Shown: positions 33,607-43,142 of the stretch, piece after piece
Layout: each line of letters opens with the position of its first letter
Numbering within the stretch: the first letter of the stretch is position 1
DNA from: Candidatus Omnitrophota bacterium
GTDB lineage: Bacteria; Hinthialibacterota; Hinthialibacteria; OLB16
Reading direction: 5' to 3'
Length of the DNA: 64,000 bases
Assembly (NCBI GenBank): GCA_020632575.1
Contig: JACKFH010000008.1
Span: forward strand, 124,001-188,000
Program-made: the position numbers and the translations under genes
Notes under the pieces: model-generated
Databases searched by the model: none
Told to the model about the DNA's origin: nothing
The model's input: only the letters and a program-made list of their open reading frames with translations

Positions 33607-34303
33607 GAGAAAGCGCTTCCTCCGGAAGAGGAGATTCATCCCACTCGGCGCCGAATGCACGAACGGTTGCATCAAGCAAACCTTTCCACTCCACGACAGC
33701 CCCCAGCTCTTTCGACATGGAAGTCATTTGAACTCCAACCAGACCGCAGGGATGCATGACCCCGAACTGAGAAAGATCATTGTTCACATTAAGCGCAAAC
33801 CCATGGAGGGTGACCCATTTTTTGACCGCGATCCCAATGGATGCGATCTTTCGATCCTCGACCCACAGGCCAGTCAGCCCCTTGCGCGACTCGCCATGGA
33901 TTCCGAAATTGGAAATGGTTTTCGCCAACCGTTCCTCGATCCAACGCAGGAAGGAGTGGAGGTCACGTTTTCCGGGTTCCAGACGACAGATCAGATATCC
34001 CACGAGCTGGCCCGGATTGTGGAGCGTAACCTGCCCCCCTCGATCCGTAGGAAAGACCTCGATACCTCTTTCCGACATTTGCGATTCGGACAACAATAGA
34101 TTCTCCGACTGATTCCTCCGAGGAATGGTGACTGTGGGTGGATGCTCCAGCAGCAGGAATTGGTCGGGGATTTTCTGGGCGAGACGTTCCCCATGCAGGA
34201 ATCGTTGAAGTTCGTAGGCGGGCTTGTAAAGAATTTGTCCGACCTGTCTCGCCTCGAGGCGGGGAGCGGAGGAATTGCCGTTTTCGGGTGCTATAATATT
34301 CAT
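33557..34303 (-). CDS. lipB: Octanoyltransferase LipB
   Basis: A 248-residue cytoplasmic enzyme that moves octanoyl from acyl carrier protein to lipoyl domains. Motifs: LLLEHPPTVTIPRR (family: EHPPVYT), DRGGQVTLHNPGQLVGY, GLWVEDRKIASIGIAVKKWVTLHGFALNVNNDL with the catalytic Lys, and HPCGLVGVQMTS with the catalytic Cys (about residue 184). The family usually reads TYHGPGQ; here TLHNPGQ replaces it. ATG 34303 is the only sensible start near the conserved region and has no ribosome site. The start is 31 bases from the divergent adaptor gene. lipA is not in the window. Confidence 0.9.
   Translation of the reverse strand: MNIIAPENGNSSAPRLEARQVGQILYKPAYELQRFLHGERLAQKIPDQFLLLEHPPTVTIPRRNQSENLLLSESQMSERGIEVFPTDRGGQVTLHNPGQLVGYLICRLEPGKRDLHSFLRWIEERLAKTISNFGIHGESRKGLTGLWVEDRKIASIGIAVKKWVTLHGFALNVNNDLSQFGVMHPCGLVGVQMTSMSKELGAVVEWKGLLDATVRAFGAEWDESPLPEEALSLIESGRISTSPESKPR
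34292..34297 (+). promoter_or_regulatory. TATAAT box for the adaptor gene
   Basis: A perfect TATAAT lies 38 bases before ATG 34335. No good -35 is seen at 17 bases. It sits inside the first codons of lipB, so transcription of the two genes would collide. Confidence 0.4.
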
Positions 34304-34334
34304 ATGACGAACCGTTCGATGGGAGAGGCTGTTA

Positions 34335-35702
34335 ATGAGACTGCTTCGAAAAATCTTGATTGTGATCTTCACAATCGCCGTAATTATAGGGGCTTTCGCA
34401 GGGCTCGGCTACACGGGGTATCAGTACGTTCAGAATCAGAAAAAACTGAATGAGAAGATCCGAACCACCCAGGCTGTCCGGGGCGATTTAAAGGTTGTTC
34501 TCAAGGAATCCGCCACCCTTAAACCCAAAAAGTCTGTCGAAATTAAGTCAAAAGTCAATGGAAGAATTGTCGACCTTTTTTATGACGCTGGGGCGGAAAT
34601 CGAGTCGGGAAGCGTGATCGCCCAGCTCGACCGCGAGGAATACATCCGCGAGCTCGAACTCGCTTCGAAGGACTTGGAGCGGGCTCAACAGGAGTGGGAT
34701 GGCCTCACCCCCTTTGGCGAAATAGTGACCGACCCCGAGGTCATCAGCCCCACCCAAACCGAGAAGTTGGTCGACCAGATCCTGATCGAATACGGCGCCC
34801 GTAAGGTCAACTATGTGAACATGAGGAAAATGTACGCGCGCAACCTCATATCGGAGAAGGCTCTCGATGACGCTCGAATCTCTTATGAAACCTCATGGGT
34901 CGCATATCATCACGCCATCCGCGCCGCGACCAAAGCCCTGGGGGATGCCGAACTCCAGTACGATCAAGCGGAGGAAGACCTGAGGGAAACCACCATCAAA
35001 TCCCCTGTCTCGGGAGTGCTGACCAAAGTGCCGGTGGATGAGGGCGAATTGGTTCAAGGCACCGGAGGCTTCAGTGCGGGAACGGTTCTCGCCGAGGTGG
35101 CGGACCTTTCCGAGATGGAAGCGCTGGTGAAACTCAACGAGGTGGATGTCGGGAAGGTCAAAGTCGGCAACCCGGTGACCCTATCGATCGACTCCCAGGA
35201 GGATGTTGAATTCGATGGCTGTGTGGAACACATCGCGCCAAGCGGAACCGAGGTGAACAATATTGTCATCTTCGAGGTCGAGATCGCCCTGAAGGATCGA
35301 CTTCCCTTCTTCAAACCCGAGATGACTGCGAACGCCGACATCCTGGTCGACATGGCCACCGATGTGATCAAGATTCCGCTCGAGGCGATCAAGGGCAACA
35401 GCGAAAACAAGAAGGTCACCCTGCTAAAAGAAAATCCGAATTTTGTCCCGCCGGAGGAGAAGGTTGAAGAAGGCGAATCGGAGGAAACCAAGCAAAAGGA
35501 AGATGTCGCGGAGGACGATCCCTCCGAGGATTATTACAAGACCGAATTCGAACTCAAGCGAAAATACGAAGAATCCGAAACCAAGGTGGTGACCGGAATC
35601 TCCAACGAACTCTGGACCGAGGTGGTGGAGGGAGTCACCGAGGGAGTGGTTCTCAAACTGCCCGAGCTGAAACTTCCCGAACGTCGGGAGGATTTCTTCT
35701 AA
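34335..35702 (+). CDS. HlyD/MacA-like efflux periplasmic adaptor
   Basis: A 455-residue inner-membrane-anchored protein: a membrane helix at about 7-33, a barrel-sandwich lipoyl domain (KSVEIKSKVNGRIVDLFYDAGAEIESGSVIAQLD and the return strand TTIKSPVSGVLTKVPVDEGELV), a coiled-coil hairpin between them (about 95-220), a beta-barrel domain (VADLSEMEALVKLNEVDVGKVKVG), and a C-terminal part with a long acidic insertion (about 370-405, EEGESEETKQKEDVAEDDPSED). It is an adaptor for an ABC or RND exporter, but no transporter or outer-membrane channel gene follows. GGGAGAGG precedes ATG 34335. Confidence 0.85.
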   Translation: MRLLRKILIVIFTIAVIIGAFAGLGYTGYQYVQNQKKLNEKIRTTQAVRGDLKVVLKESATLKPKKSVEIKSKVNGRIVDLFYDAGAEIESGSVIAQLDREEYIRELELASKDLERAQQEWDGLTPFGEIVTDPEVISPTQTEKLVDQILIEYGARKVNYVNMRKMYARNLISEKALDDARISYETSWVAYHHAIRAATKALGDAELQYDQAEEDLRETTIKSPVSGVLTKVPVDEGELVQGTGGFSAGTVLAEVADLSEMEALVKLNEVDVGKVKVGNPVTLSIDSQEDVEFDGCVEHIAPSGTEVNNIVIFEVEIALKDRLPFFKPEMTANADILVDMATDVIKIPLEAIKGNSENKKVTLLKENPNFVPPEEKVEEGESEETKQKEDVAEDDPSEDYYKTEFELKRKYEESETKVVTGISNELWTEVVEGVTEGVVLKLPELKLPERREDFF

Positions 35703-35788
35703 TCCTATCCTTTTTGACCCTCTCATTCTCACCGGCCTTCGTTCGGGTTATATTGGGCTCTCAATCGAAACTTGTCCGGAGGTTTGAG

Positions 35789-36442
35789 ATGAATCTTCAA
35801 AGGTCGTTCGCGATCTCTCTGTTGCTTTTTGGATCGATGTTTATTTTGACCGGTTGCGCTCCTAAACCCGCCTCGGAGGAGGGGGGAGACGACGCCATGA
35901 TTGTGTCGGGTGTGGATGATTCCGAACCCGCCGCCGTGGAAACCATGGAGGCGAGCACACCCAAATCGCAACCCGAGAAAGAGATTTTGCCATTCCCTCA
36001 CCCCGGTAAGATGAGCGAAGCCGACATCGAGAAGATCCTCTCCGAGAAACCTCCTAAGGAGGCGACCATGATCAACCTTCGCTTCGTCTCCATTGCCCTG
36101 CTGCTATTCCAAGTGATTTACGATCGCTACCCCACCGAGGAGGAAGGATTGGCAATCCTCCTGAACCCACCGATGACACCCGATGGTGAGAAAAGAGACC
36201 CCATCGCTCGGCCGATCCTAATCGAGGACGGTTGGGGAAACCCGATCCAATACCGTCACGCGACATGGGACAACGACCTCCCAGGTTTCGAGGTCTGGTC
36301 CTGGGGCCCCGATGGGGATGAAAGCGAGGATGACATTCGACCCGATTTCATGGACGAGATCGTGAAGACCGCGGCGATGATCGATGCGGGCGCGCTCGAC
36401 CAATTGGATTCGGCGACTTCGGAATCGAGTTCCGATCAATAG
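35789..36442 (+). CDS. Lipoprotein carrying a GspG-like C-terminal domain
   Basis: A 217-residue protein with a lipoprotein signal peptide (lipobox LTGC, Cys about residue 23) and a low-complexity acidic spacer (about 30-90). The C-terminal part (about 105-190) matches the globular domain of the T2SS major pseudopilin: YDRYPTEEEGLAILLNPP, then DGWGNPIQYRH and SWGPDGDESEDDI, the equivalent of the DPWG-NPY and calcium-loop motifs seen in GspG at 1-257. The hydrophobic methylation helix is replaced by a lipid anchor. CCGGAGG precedes ATG 35789. It may dock on or imitate the pseudopilus; that is inference. Confidence 0.78.
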   Translation: MNLQRSFAISLLLFGSMFILTGCAPKPASEEGGDDAMIVSGVDDSEPAAVETMEASTPKSQPEKEILPFPHPGKMSEADIEKILSEKPPKEATMINLRFVSIALLLFQVIYDRYPTEEEGLAILLNPPMTPDGEKRDPIARPILIEDGWGNPIQYRHATWDNDLPGFEVWSWGPDGDESEDDIRPDFMDEIVKTAAMIDAGALDQLDSATSESSSDQ

Positions 36443-36451
36443 CGAGACTCC

Positions 36452-36835
36452 ATGCGTTTCTCCGATCTCCTACCCGGTCGCGCCAAACACCAGGTCGGTC
36501 AGGTGATCTCGGCTGAGTGGGATCCGAACCGAAGGGGGATCCGGTTTACCATTCAGTTTCAGCCCTCCTCGCGAAGGTTGGAGGGATTTTGCGCTTCGGG
36601 GCACAATCCCGTGACTGGAAAATATATCGACGAACGCGATCTCAAAAACAAAATCGAGAATTTCATCGGCCTCCCAGTTTACGAGCACGCCCTTGGCGGC
36701 GACCCAAACAAAATGGGGGTCGAGGATTTCAAGAAACTAAAAATCGAATTGACTCTCACTGATATGCATCTGAGTGTGAAACCCGCCTCTCGACCGGTGG
36801 ATTCGAACACTTTTATTTCGAGGATTTTTCGGTAG
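36452..36835 (+). CDS. Conserved-looking hypothetical protein
   Basis: A 127-residue soluble alpha/beta protein without signal peptide, cysteine pairs or recognised motifs apart from SGHNPVTGKYIDERDLKNKIENFI. It follows the lipoprotein gene by nine bases and is probably co-transcribed and translationally coupled, since no ribosome site is visible. I do not recognise the family. Confidence 0.65.
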   Translation: MRFSDLLPGRAKHQVGQVISAEWDPNRRGIRFTIQFQPSSRRLEGFCASGHNPVTGKYIDERDLKNKIENFIGLPVYEHALGGDPNKMGVEDFKKLKIELTLTDMHLSVKPASRPVDSNTFISRIFR

Positions 36836-36876
36836 GGTTTGAATCCCACCCAATCCTGATGGAGGCCACCAAACCC

Positions 36877-38277
36877 ATGACCACTAACCGCAGGACCTTT
36901 CTCAAAGACAGTGCCACGGCCGCGGGCAGCCTAGCCCTCGCGAACGCCATGGCTCCATGGGCTGCCCACAGCGAAGAGAAACGTCGCCCTAATCTCTTGT
37001 TCATCCTCACTGACGATCATCGTTGGGATGCACTGGGTTCGGCGGGAAATCCAATCGTTCAAACCCCGAATTTGGATCGAATCGCTGCCGAGGGGGTCTC
37101 GTTCACTCGGAACTTTGTGGTGACCTCGATTTGCTGCACCAGCCGAGCCAACATCTTTTCGGGCATGTATGGCAGCCGAAACGGTGTGGAGGATTTCAGT
37201 GTCTTTTTCGATCCCGACACGTGGAGTCAATGTTACCCAACCCTTCTGCGAAAGGCTGGGTATCGGACCGGTTTCGTCGGCAAGTGGGGGGTGGGTCATG
37301 ATCTCCCCGAGGATGAATTCGATTTCTGGGGCGGTTACGCCGGCCAAGGAAAATACCTCGAGGAAATCGATGGTAAGATGACTCACATGACCGAACGTCT
37401 GGGAACCAAGTCCCTTGAGTTTTTGGAGGGATGTGACGGCTCTCAACCCTTCTGTCTATCCATTAGTTTCAAAGCCCCGCATTGCCAGGATGGCGCCGAA
37501 CGCCAGTTTCCACCCGATCCGGATCTGGAGTCCCTTTACGCGGACACCGAAATCCCGAGACCCGAAACCGCGACCGAAGAATATTTTTCACGGCTCCCAG
37601 AATTCCTTCAGCAATCGGAGGCGAGAAAACGATGGGAGGTCCGTTTCGCCACCGATGAGATGAGACAGAATTCGGTCCGCGATTACTATCGCCTCATCAC
37701 CGGAGTGGACAATCAGGTCGGGAACCTTCTCGCTAAGTTGGAGGAGATGGGCGCGCTCGACAACACGGTCATTGTGTTCACCGGAGACAATGGATTCTAT
37801 CTCGGCGAGCACGGTCTCGCCGGAAAATGGTTCATGCACGAGGAAAGCATCCGCACACCATTGCTTGTCTACGATCCGACGCTGCCAAAAGAGAAACGTG
37901 GAAGAAAGGTCGACCCGATGGCGTTGAATATCGACATCTCCCCGACGCTCCTCGACTACGCCGGAGTGGAGATCCCCGACCGTGTCCAAGGCCGCAGCGT
38001 TCGCTCAATCGTCGAAGGAGAATCCCCGAAGGATTGGCGCACCGAATGGTTTTACGAGCACCATTTCAAACATCCGCGCATCCCTCAGACCGAGGGTGTC
38101 CGCACCGAGGTTTGGAAATACACGCGATACATTGATGTCGACCCAGTGTATGAAGAACTCTTCGATCTCGAGAAGGACCCGCACGAAAAAAACAACCTTG
38201 TGGGCAACCCCGACTATGACTCCCAATTGAAACAGTTGCGTGGGAAATGGGAGAAGATGCGAGACGCTGTCGCCTAA
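36877..38277 (+). CDS. Tat-exported sulfatase
   Basis: A 466-residue sulfatase of the alkaline phosphatase superfamily. Start ATG 36877 lies eleven bases after GGAGG; an ATG at 36859 overlaps that site. The N-terminus NRRTFLKDSATAAGSLALA is a twin-arginine signal. The metal-binding start is RRPNLLFILTDDHRWDALG, and the formylglycine site reads CCTSR (Cys about residue 86), a variant of C-x-P/A-S-R with Thr at the third place. GKWGVGHD and FTGDNGFYLGEHGLAGKW are the other active-site segments. It removes sulfate esters, probably from polysaccharide. A formylglycine-generating enzyme is needed and is not in the window. Confidence 0.9.
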   Translation: MTTNRRTFLKDSATAAGSLALANAMAPWAAHSEEKRRPNLLFILTDDHRWDALGSAGNPIVQTPNLDRIAAEGVSFTRNFVVTSICCTSRANIFSGMYGSRNGVEDFSVFFDPDTWSQCYPTLLRKAGYRTGFVGKWGVGHDLPEDEFDFWGGYAGQGKYLEEIDGKMTHMTERLGTKSLEFLEGCDGSQPFCLSISFKAPHCQDGAERQFPPDPDLESLYADTEIPRPETATEEYFSRLPEFLQQSEARKRWEVRFATDEMRQNSVRDYYRLITGVDNQVGNLLAKLEEMGALDNTVIVFTGDNGFYLGEHGLAGKWFMHEESIRTPLLVYDPTLPKEKRGRKVDPMALNIDISPTLLDYAGVEIPDRVQGRSVRSIVEGESPKDWRTEWFYEHHFKHPRIPQTEGVRTEVWKYTRYIDVDPVYEELFDLEKDPHEKNNLVGNPDYDSQLKQLRGKWEKMRDAVA

Positions 38278-38437
38278 CCAAAAGGAGTTCAAAACCTTTT
38301 TCATCCGATTGACAAGCCGATTTAGGAGGGACAATCTCCGCATTGATAGAGAAACTGAATTCTTGAAAAGTCAGCGTTGAAGTTGCATCCCTGGGTTGTC
38401 CATCGCTTGAGTCCATTTAAATTGGGAGGGGAATTCC

Positions 38438-41400
38438 ATGGAACCTCGATGCTGGAACAATGCGAGATCTAACCAGCTCCCTTCTATTCTCCTTATCATC
38501 GGTTCCTTGCTCCTTCTCCCCATTCCCTCACCATCGCATGCCGATTCGCCACTCGTTCTGGAAATCGACGCCCCCAACCCTCAACCGCTCGGAGATTTCG
38601 GAAGATCGGTCGCGGGACTGCAAGACCTTAACGGCAATGGATCTCCCGAGATACTAATTGGAGCTCCGAACGAAACGCCATACATCTACGGGCAAGCCTA
38701 TGTCATGGACAGTTCTACCGAGGAGGTCCTCTTCACCCTCGAATCGGGGAACCCGAAGGAGCACGGGAATTTCGGCTACTCGGTCGCGACGGTCCCCGAT
38801 TTAACCGGCGATGGCATCGAGGACTGGGTGGTGGGGGCCCCGCATGAGGAGGAAATCCCGCGTTCCATGGATTTGGGGAGAGCCTATGTCTACGACGGTT
38901 CGAGTGGAGCCCTCATCCATACGCTTCGCCCGGACTTCGATCTCGTTGCCAACTTCTTTGGAAGGTCTGTGGCGGGGATCGAGGACCTGGACGGGGATGG
39001 ACGCGGCGAGGTCGTGGTCACCGCTTACGGGTATCACCAATACGCGGGGCGGGTCCACATTTTTAGCGGTTCATCGGGAGAGACTATTCGGGAACTCATC
39101 GCCCCGGATCAACTGACCGAACCCTTTCATTTCGATTCGGTGGCGGTTACTCCTGATGCCAACGGTGATGGAGTCTCGGAGATTCTGGCGGGCGCCCCCA
39201 ACGATCGCCGGGAGGATCTCCCCACAGAGTCCGGAGGCGCTGTTCTTTACGATCCGGTGACCGTAGAAGTCCTGAAGATTTTCGAATCACCAAATCCTGA
39301 AAAGAGTGGCAGGTTCGGCAAATCGGTCGCGGGCATTCCGGATGTCAACGGCGATGGTCGAGGCGACATTTTGATTGGGGCTCCGTCTGAAACCGCGACC
39401 GACACCCTCTCGCATACGGGACGGGCTCATGTCTTCGATGGGTCCACTGCTGAACTCCTCTACACGGTGGTTTCAGACAACCCTCGGCTTTCCCGGTCGT
39501 TTGGAACATCGGTCTTGGGGCTTCCCGATTTGGATGGGGATGGGTTGGGAGAATTCGCGGTCGGCGACTCCGCCGAGATAGGAGGCATCAGTGGGTCAGG
39601 GCGAGTCTATCTTTTCAGCGGCAAGACGGGGAAGCGAATCCAATCCTATTTCCCCTACAAGGACCGAGGCGAACAGTTTGGCAATTCGTTGGCCCTCCTC
39701 CCCGATTCGAATGGGGATACAACCATCGAGCTCCTGATTGGAGATCAAAGGCAAAACCGGGTCTATGCTTATTTCTCGCCGCTTCTGCCGCCCAGAGCCA
39801 TTGTCCAGCCGAGGTCCAGAATCGATTTCGGAACGGCCAGTGTCACGCAAGAGGTCCCCTTTCAGCGGGAAGTGCAAATTGGAAATCAGGGATTCAGCGA
39901 TCTTGTCGTCGTTGAAAATGAGTTCAGACTCTCGGGCGAGGACCGCAACGAATTCACCATCCTTCCGGCAACCGCTCCAGCGACGATACCACCCGGAGCC
40001 ACTCATTCATTCGAAATTTTGTTCACCCCCAAGAGTTCAGGATTTAAACAGGCGATCCTCACCTTCCACACTAACGATCCGGACAACCCTATCTTCGAAA
40101 TCGAAATGTCCGGATGGGCGTTGGATCTCGCGCGAGTCCGTCCCTTCTCCTCTCCTAATCCGGAGGAATACGGTCATTTTGGGAAAGCGGTGGACGGCAT
40201 CCCGGACCTGAATGGCAACGGTTCCGGTGAGGCCATTATCGGAGCCTGGTTAGAAGACCCAGGGCTGGCTCCCGCCAATGCCGGGAGGGTGTATGTGGTC
40301 GACGCCTCCACCGGGGAGACGATCCACACTCTCTCCTCGCCCAATGAGGGGATCTATTTCAACAATGTCTTCGGGCACGCCGTCTCCTCTGTCCCCGACA
40401 CCAACGGCGACGGGTCCTGGGATATCCTGGTGGGGGCTTACTATGAAACGCAAGTCTTCGCCGCCACCTCTTCGGGAGCGGCTTACCTCTTCGATGGCGC
40501 GAGCGGAGAGTTGCTCCATTCCTTCTATTCACCGAATCGCCAATTCCACGGTTGGTTCGGATGGACTGTTTCCGGGTGCGCCGATTTGAATGGAGATGGA
40601 CGGGGGGATGTTCTAGTCGGGGCGATTCAGGAACCCCGATCGGAGGAACCAATCCTCGCGGGAACAGTTTATGTTTTCGATGGCGCGACCGGAGATCTAT
40701 TGCACGAGCTCTTCAGCCCCAACGCACGCGCCAACGGCCGATTCGGATTTTCCCTCTCCGGGGTTCCCGACACGGATGGCGATGGTCTTGCCGATGTGGT
40801 GGTCGGAGCCCCGGGAGAAGAGACGATTCGACGCACGGGCGCCTCCGGGAAGGCCTACATCTTTAGCGGTTCCTCCGGCGAGTTGCTCCAGACATTCCCC
40901 CGAAAAGGTGAACCCACCGATGTCTCTTGGGCTCAACTCTTTGGATCCGCGGTAGTGGGGTTCGAGGACCTCAACGGTGACGGGCGAGGAGATATCGCGG
41001 TCAGCGCCCCACGCGGCAGGCTCAATCAGACAAGCCTGGGCGGGGCGGGAATTGTTTACATCTTCGATGGCGCGACCGGCGACCAACTCAATGCGATCTC
41101 GCCGACCTCAAACGACAGCAAGTTGTCTTTCGGAACAAGCCTCTCCGCAGTCCCGGACACGAATCTGGACGGTTACGATGACCTTCTGATCGGGTCGAAC
41201 CTCCAACAGGCTTTTCTTCACGATGGGCGAACCGGGTTCTATCTTTGGAAGTTCGAGTCTCCCAACGAAGAAACCAATGGCGGCTTCGCTCGCATCCCTG
41301 CTGGTTTGCCGGATGCCAATGGAGATGGGAGAGGCGACATCCTGATCGGGGCCGAAAATGAGAACCCCGGCACCGACCTCGCCGACGTCGGTCAATCTTA

Positions 41401-43117
41401 CGCCTTTTTCTCCCCGTTCCTCGCGCCAATCCTGAAGGCCGAACCCGACTCCATCGATTTTGGCAAGCACTCAGTGACCCGACATGACCCGACTATTCGA
41501 ACCCTCCGCCTTACCAATGAAGGGGATGGAACCCTCGAGTTTGTGGGCTCCGGAGTTCAACTCTATCACGACAAATTCACCTTCTCCGAACCGCCTGACC
41601 TCTCGCCGCTCCCGGGGGGCGCGACCCGTGATTTCACGCTCCATTTTCAGACCTACGAGGTTGGAGAGGAGGCCGTCAACCTCCGATTCTTCACCAACTT
41701 CCTTTCGGTCCCCACACTCGAGATTCATCTGCTCGGAGTCGGTGTGGATACGAACATCACCATTCTCCGAGCCGATCCTCAAACCCAGCAAGGCCGATTC
41801 GGAACCGAGGTCGCGGGCCTTTCCGATATGAATGGCGATGGTTTTGGGGATGTAGCGGTGACAGTTCGAGAGAATGGGAGATGGGGTATTCGCCTTTTTG
41901 ATGGAGTCAGTGGTGCATCTATTCGGAAGATCTCACTTGAGGATGGCGGTTTCTATTACTGGGGTATCGCTTTGGATAGCGTTCCGGATGTCAATCTCGA
42001 TGGAATCAACGAGATCGTGGTGGGCGATCCTTCCCGTCGACTACCCGATAGCCCCACCCAGGCGGGAGCGGCTTATCTCTTTGACGGCGCCACGGGCGAC
42101 CTGATTCACACGGTCGCTTCGATCAACCCGGAGTGGCTCGGTCTATTCGGAAGCGCGGTCGCCGGGATTCCCGACACAAACGGTGACGGGCGAGGCGATT
42201 TTATTGTCGGCGCCTACGCCGAGGATCCCGGCCCGACCGCCTTTGACGTCGGGCGTGCTTATATCTTTGACGGATCCTCGGGGGAACTCCTCCACGAATT
42301 GGTTTCGGAATTTCAAACCCTGAACGCCAACTTCGGTTACTCGGTTGCTGGAACGGGCGACTTGAATGGAGATGGCTATGGCGACGTCATTGTGGGGTCG
42401 CCGGGGGAGGGGGGACATCCCGTCTTCACCGGACGTGCCTACATTTTTGACGGTTCATCGGGTGAGCTTCTTTGGTTCTTCTTCCCCCCGGATTTGGAGA
42501 CTCCGAATGATTTTGGAAAAGAGGTTTCGGGCATCCCTGACATCGACAACGATGGCCTCTGGGACATTGCTATTGCCGCTCCGGGAGAAGGTTACAACCT
42601 GGATGGTGGCCCGCCTCTTGGACGCGTTTATGTCTACAGCAGTTTTGACTGGCGGCTCCTGTACACAATCATTTCTCCCGACCCCAAACCATACGCCGAA
42701 TTCGGAGAATCCATCCGCGGCATCCCCGATGTCACAGGCGATACGCATGGAGAACTCCTGGTCGGATCCGCTGAAGAAGGGACGAATGGAAGGGCGTATC
42801 TCTTTAACGGTGTGAACGGAACTTGGTTAAGAACCTTTGTCTCTCCCAACCGGTCCGATCGCGGTTTTTTTGGTCAGTCGGTGGCCGCTTTGCCCGACGC
42901 CGATGGGGACGGGTTGTGGGACGTTGTCATTGGCGCTCCCGGCGAGGAGCCCGCGGGTAGCCCGACGGACTCGGGCCGAGCCTATCTTTTCTATTCATCG
43001 ACGCCACTGGGGCTTCAACCACCCCAACTCCCAGGATTGATGCGTTCACTGCGAACTGGAGAGATGGAACCGAGAGGCCTTTTTTATCGAATACCAAGTT
43101 GGAAGAAGCCGAACTAA
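38438..43117 (+). CDS. Giant FG-GAP protein with three propeller blocks
   Basis: A 1559-residue secreted protein (signal peptide about 15-35; ATG 38438 after GGGAGGGG). It contains integrin-alpha-type FG-GAP repeats with calcium loops of the type DLNGNGSPEILIGAP, DVNGDGRGDILIGAP and DTDGDGLADVVVGAP, in three propeller blocks (about 35-450, 565-985, 1110-1525). These are separated by two beta-sandwich domains (about 460-560 and 995-1105; IDFGTASVTQEVPF... and IDFGKHSVTRHDPT...), of the ASPM/SPD-2/Hydin or choice-of-anchor D type. A short basic tail (SWKKPN) ends it. It is probably an adhesin or matrix protein; no sorting tail is visible. Confidence 0.88.
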   Translation: MEPRCWNNARSNQLPSILLIIGSLLLLPIPSPSHADSPLVLEIDAPNPQPLGDFGRSVAGLQDLNGNGSPEILIGAPNETPYIYGQAYVMDSSTEEVLFTLESGNPKEHGNFGYSVATVPDLTGDGIEDWVVGAPHEEEIPRSMDLGRAYVYDGSSGALIHTLRPDFDLVANFFGRSVAGIEDLDGDGRGEVVVTAYGYHQYAGRVHIFSGSSGETIRELIAPDQLTEPFHFDSVAVTPDANGDGVSEILAGAPNDRREDLPTESGGAVLYDPVTVEVLKIFESPNPEKSGRFGKSVAGIPDVNGDGRGDILIGAPSETATDTLSHTGRAHVFDGSTAELLYTVVSDNPRLSRSFGTSVLGLPDLDGDGLGEFAVGDSAEIGGISGSGRVYLFSGKTGKRIQSYFPYKDRGEQFGNSLALLPDSNGDTTIELLIGDQRQNRVYAYFSPLLPPRAIVQPRSRIDFGTASVTQEVPFQREVQIGNQGFSDLVVVENEFRLSGEDRNEFTILPATAPATIPPGATHSFEILFTPKSSGFKQAILTFHTNDPDNPIFEIEMSGWALDLARVRPFSSPNPEEYGHFGKAVDGIPDLNGNGSGEAIIGAWLEDPGLAPANAGRVYVVDASTGETIHTLSSPNEGIYFNNVFGHAVSSVPDTNGDGSWDILVGAYYETQVFAATSSGAAYLFDGASGELLHSFYSPNRQFHGWFGWTVSGCADLNGDGRGDVLVGAIQEPRSEEPILAGTVYVFDGATGDLLHELFSPNARANGRFGFSLSGVPDTDGDGLADVVVGAPGEETIRRTGASGKAYIFSGSSGELLQTFPRKGEPTDVSWAQLFGSAVVGFEDLNGDGRGDIAVSAPRGRLNQTSLGGAGIVYIFDGATGDQLNAISPTSNDSKLSFGTSLSAVPDTNLDGYDDLLIGSNLQQAFLHDGRTGFYLWKFESPNEETNGGFARIPAGLPDANGDGRGDILIGAENENPGTDLADVGQSYAFFSPFLAPILKAEPDSIDFGKHSVTRHDPTIRTLRLTNEGDGTLEFVGSGVQLYHDKFTFSEPPDLSPLPGGATRDFTLHFQTYEVGEEAVNLRFFTNFLSVPTLEIHLLGVGVDTNITILRADPQTQQGRFGTEVAGLSDMNGDGFGDVAVTVRENGRWGIRLFDGVSGASIRKISLEDGGFYYWGIALDSVPDVNLDGINEIVVGDPSRRLPDSPTQAGAAYLFDGATGDLIHTVASINPEWLGLFGSAVAGIPDTNGDGRGDFIVGAYAEDPGPTAFDVGRAYIFDGSSGELLHELVSEFQTLNANFGYSVAGTGDLNGDGYGDVIVGSPGEGGHPVFTGRAYIFDGSSGELLWFFFPPDLETPNDFGKEVSGIPDIDNDGLWDIAIAAPGEGYNLDGGPPLGRVYVYSSFDWRLLYTIISPDPKPYAEFGESIRGIPDVTGDTHGELLVGSAEEGTNGRAYLFNGVNGTWLRTFVSPNRSDRGFFGQSVAALPDADGDGLWDVVIGAPGEEPAGSPTDSGRAYLFYSSTPLGLQPPQLPGLMRSLRTGEMEPRGLFYRIPSWKKPN

Positions 43118-43142
43118 AGAACGAAGGCTTGAGGAAACGCCA

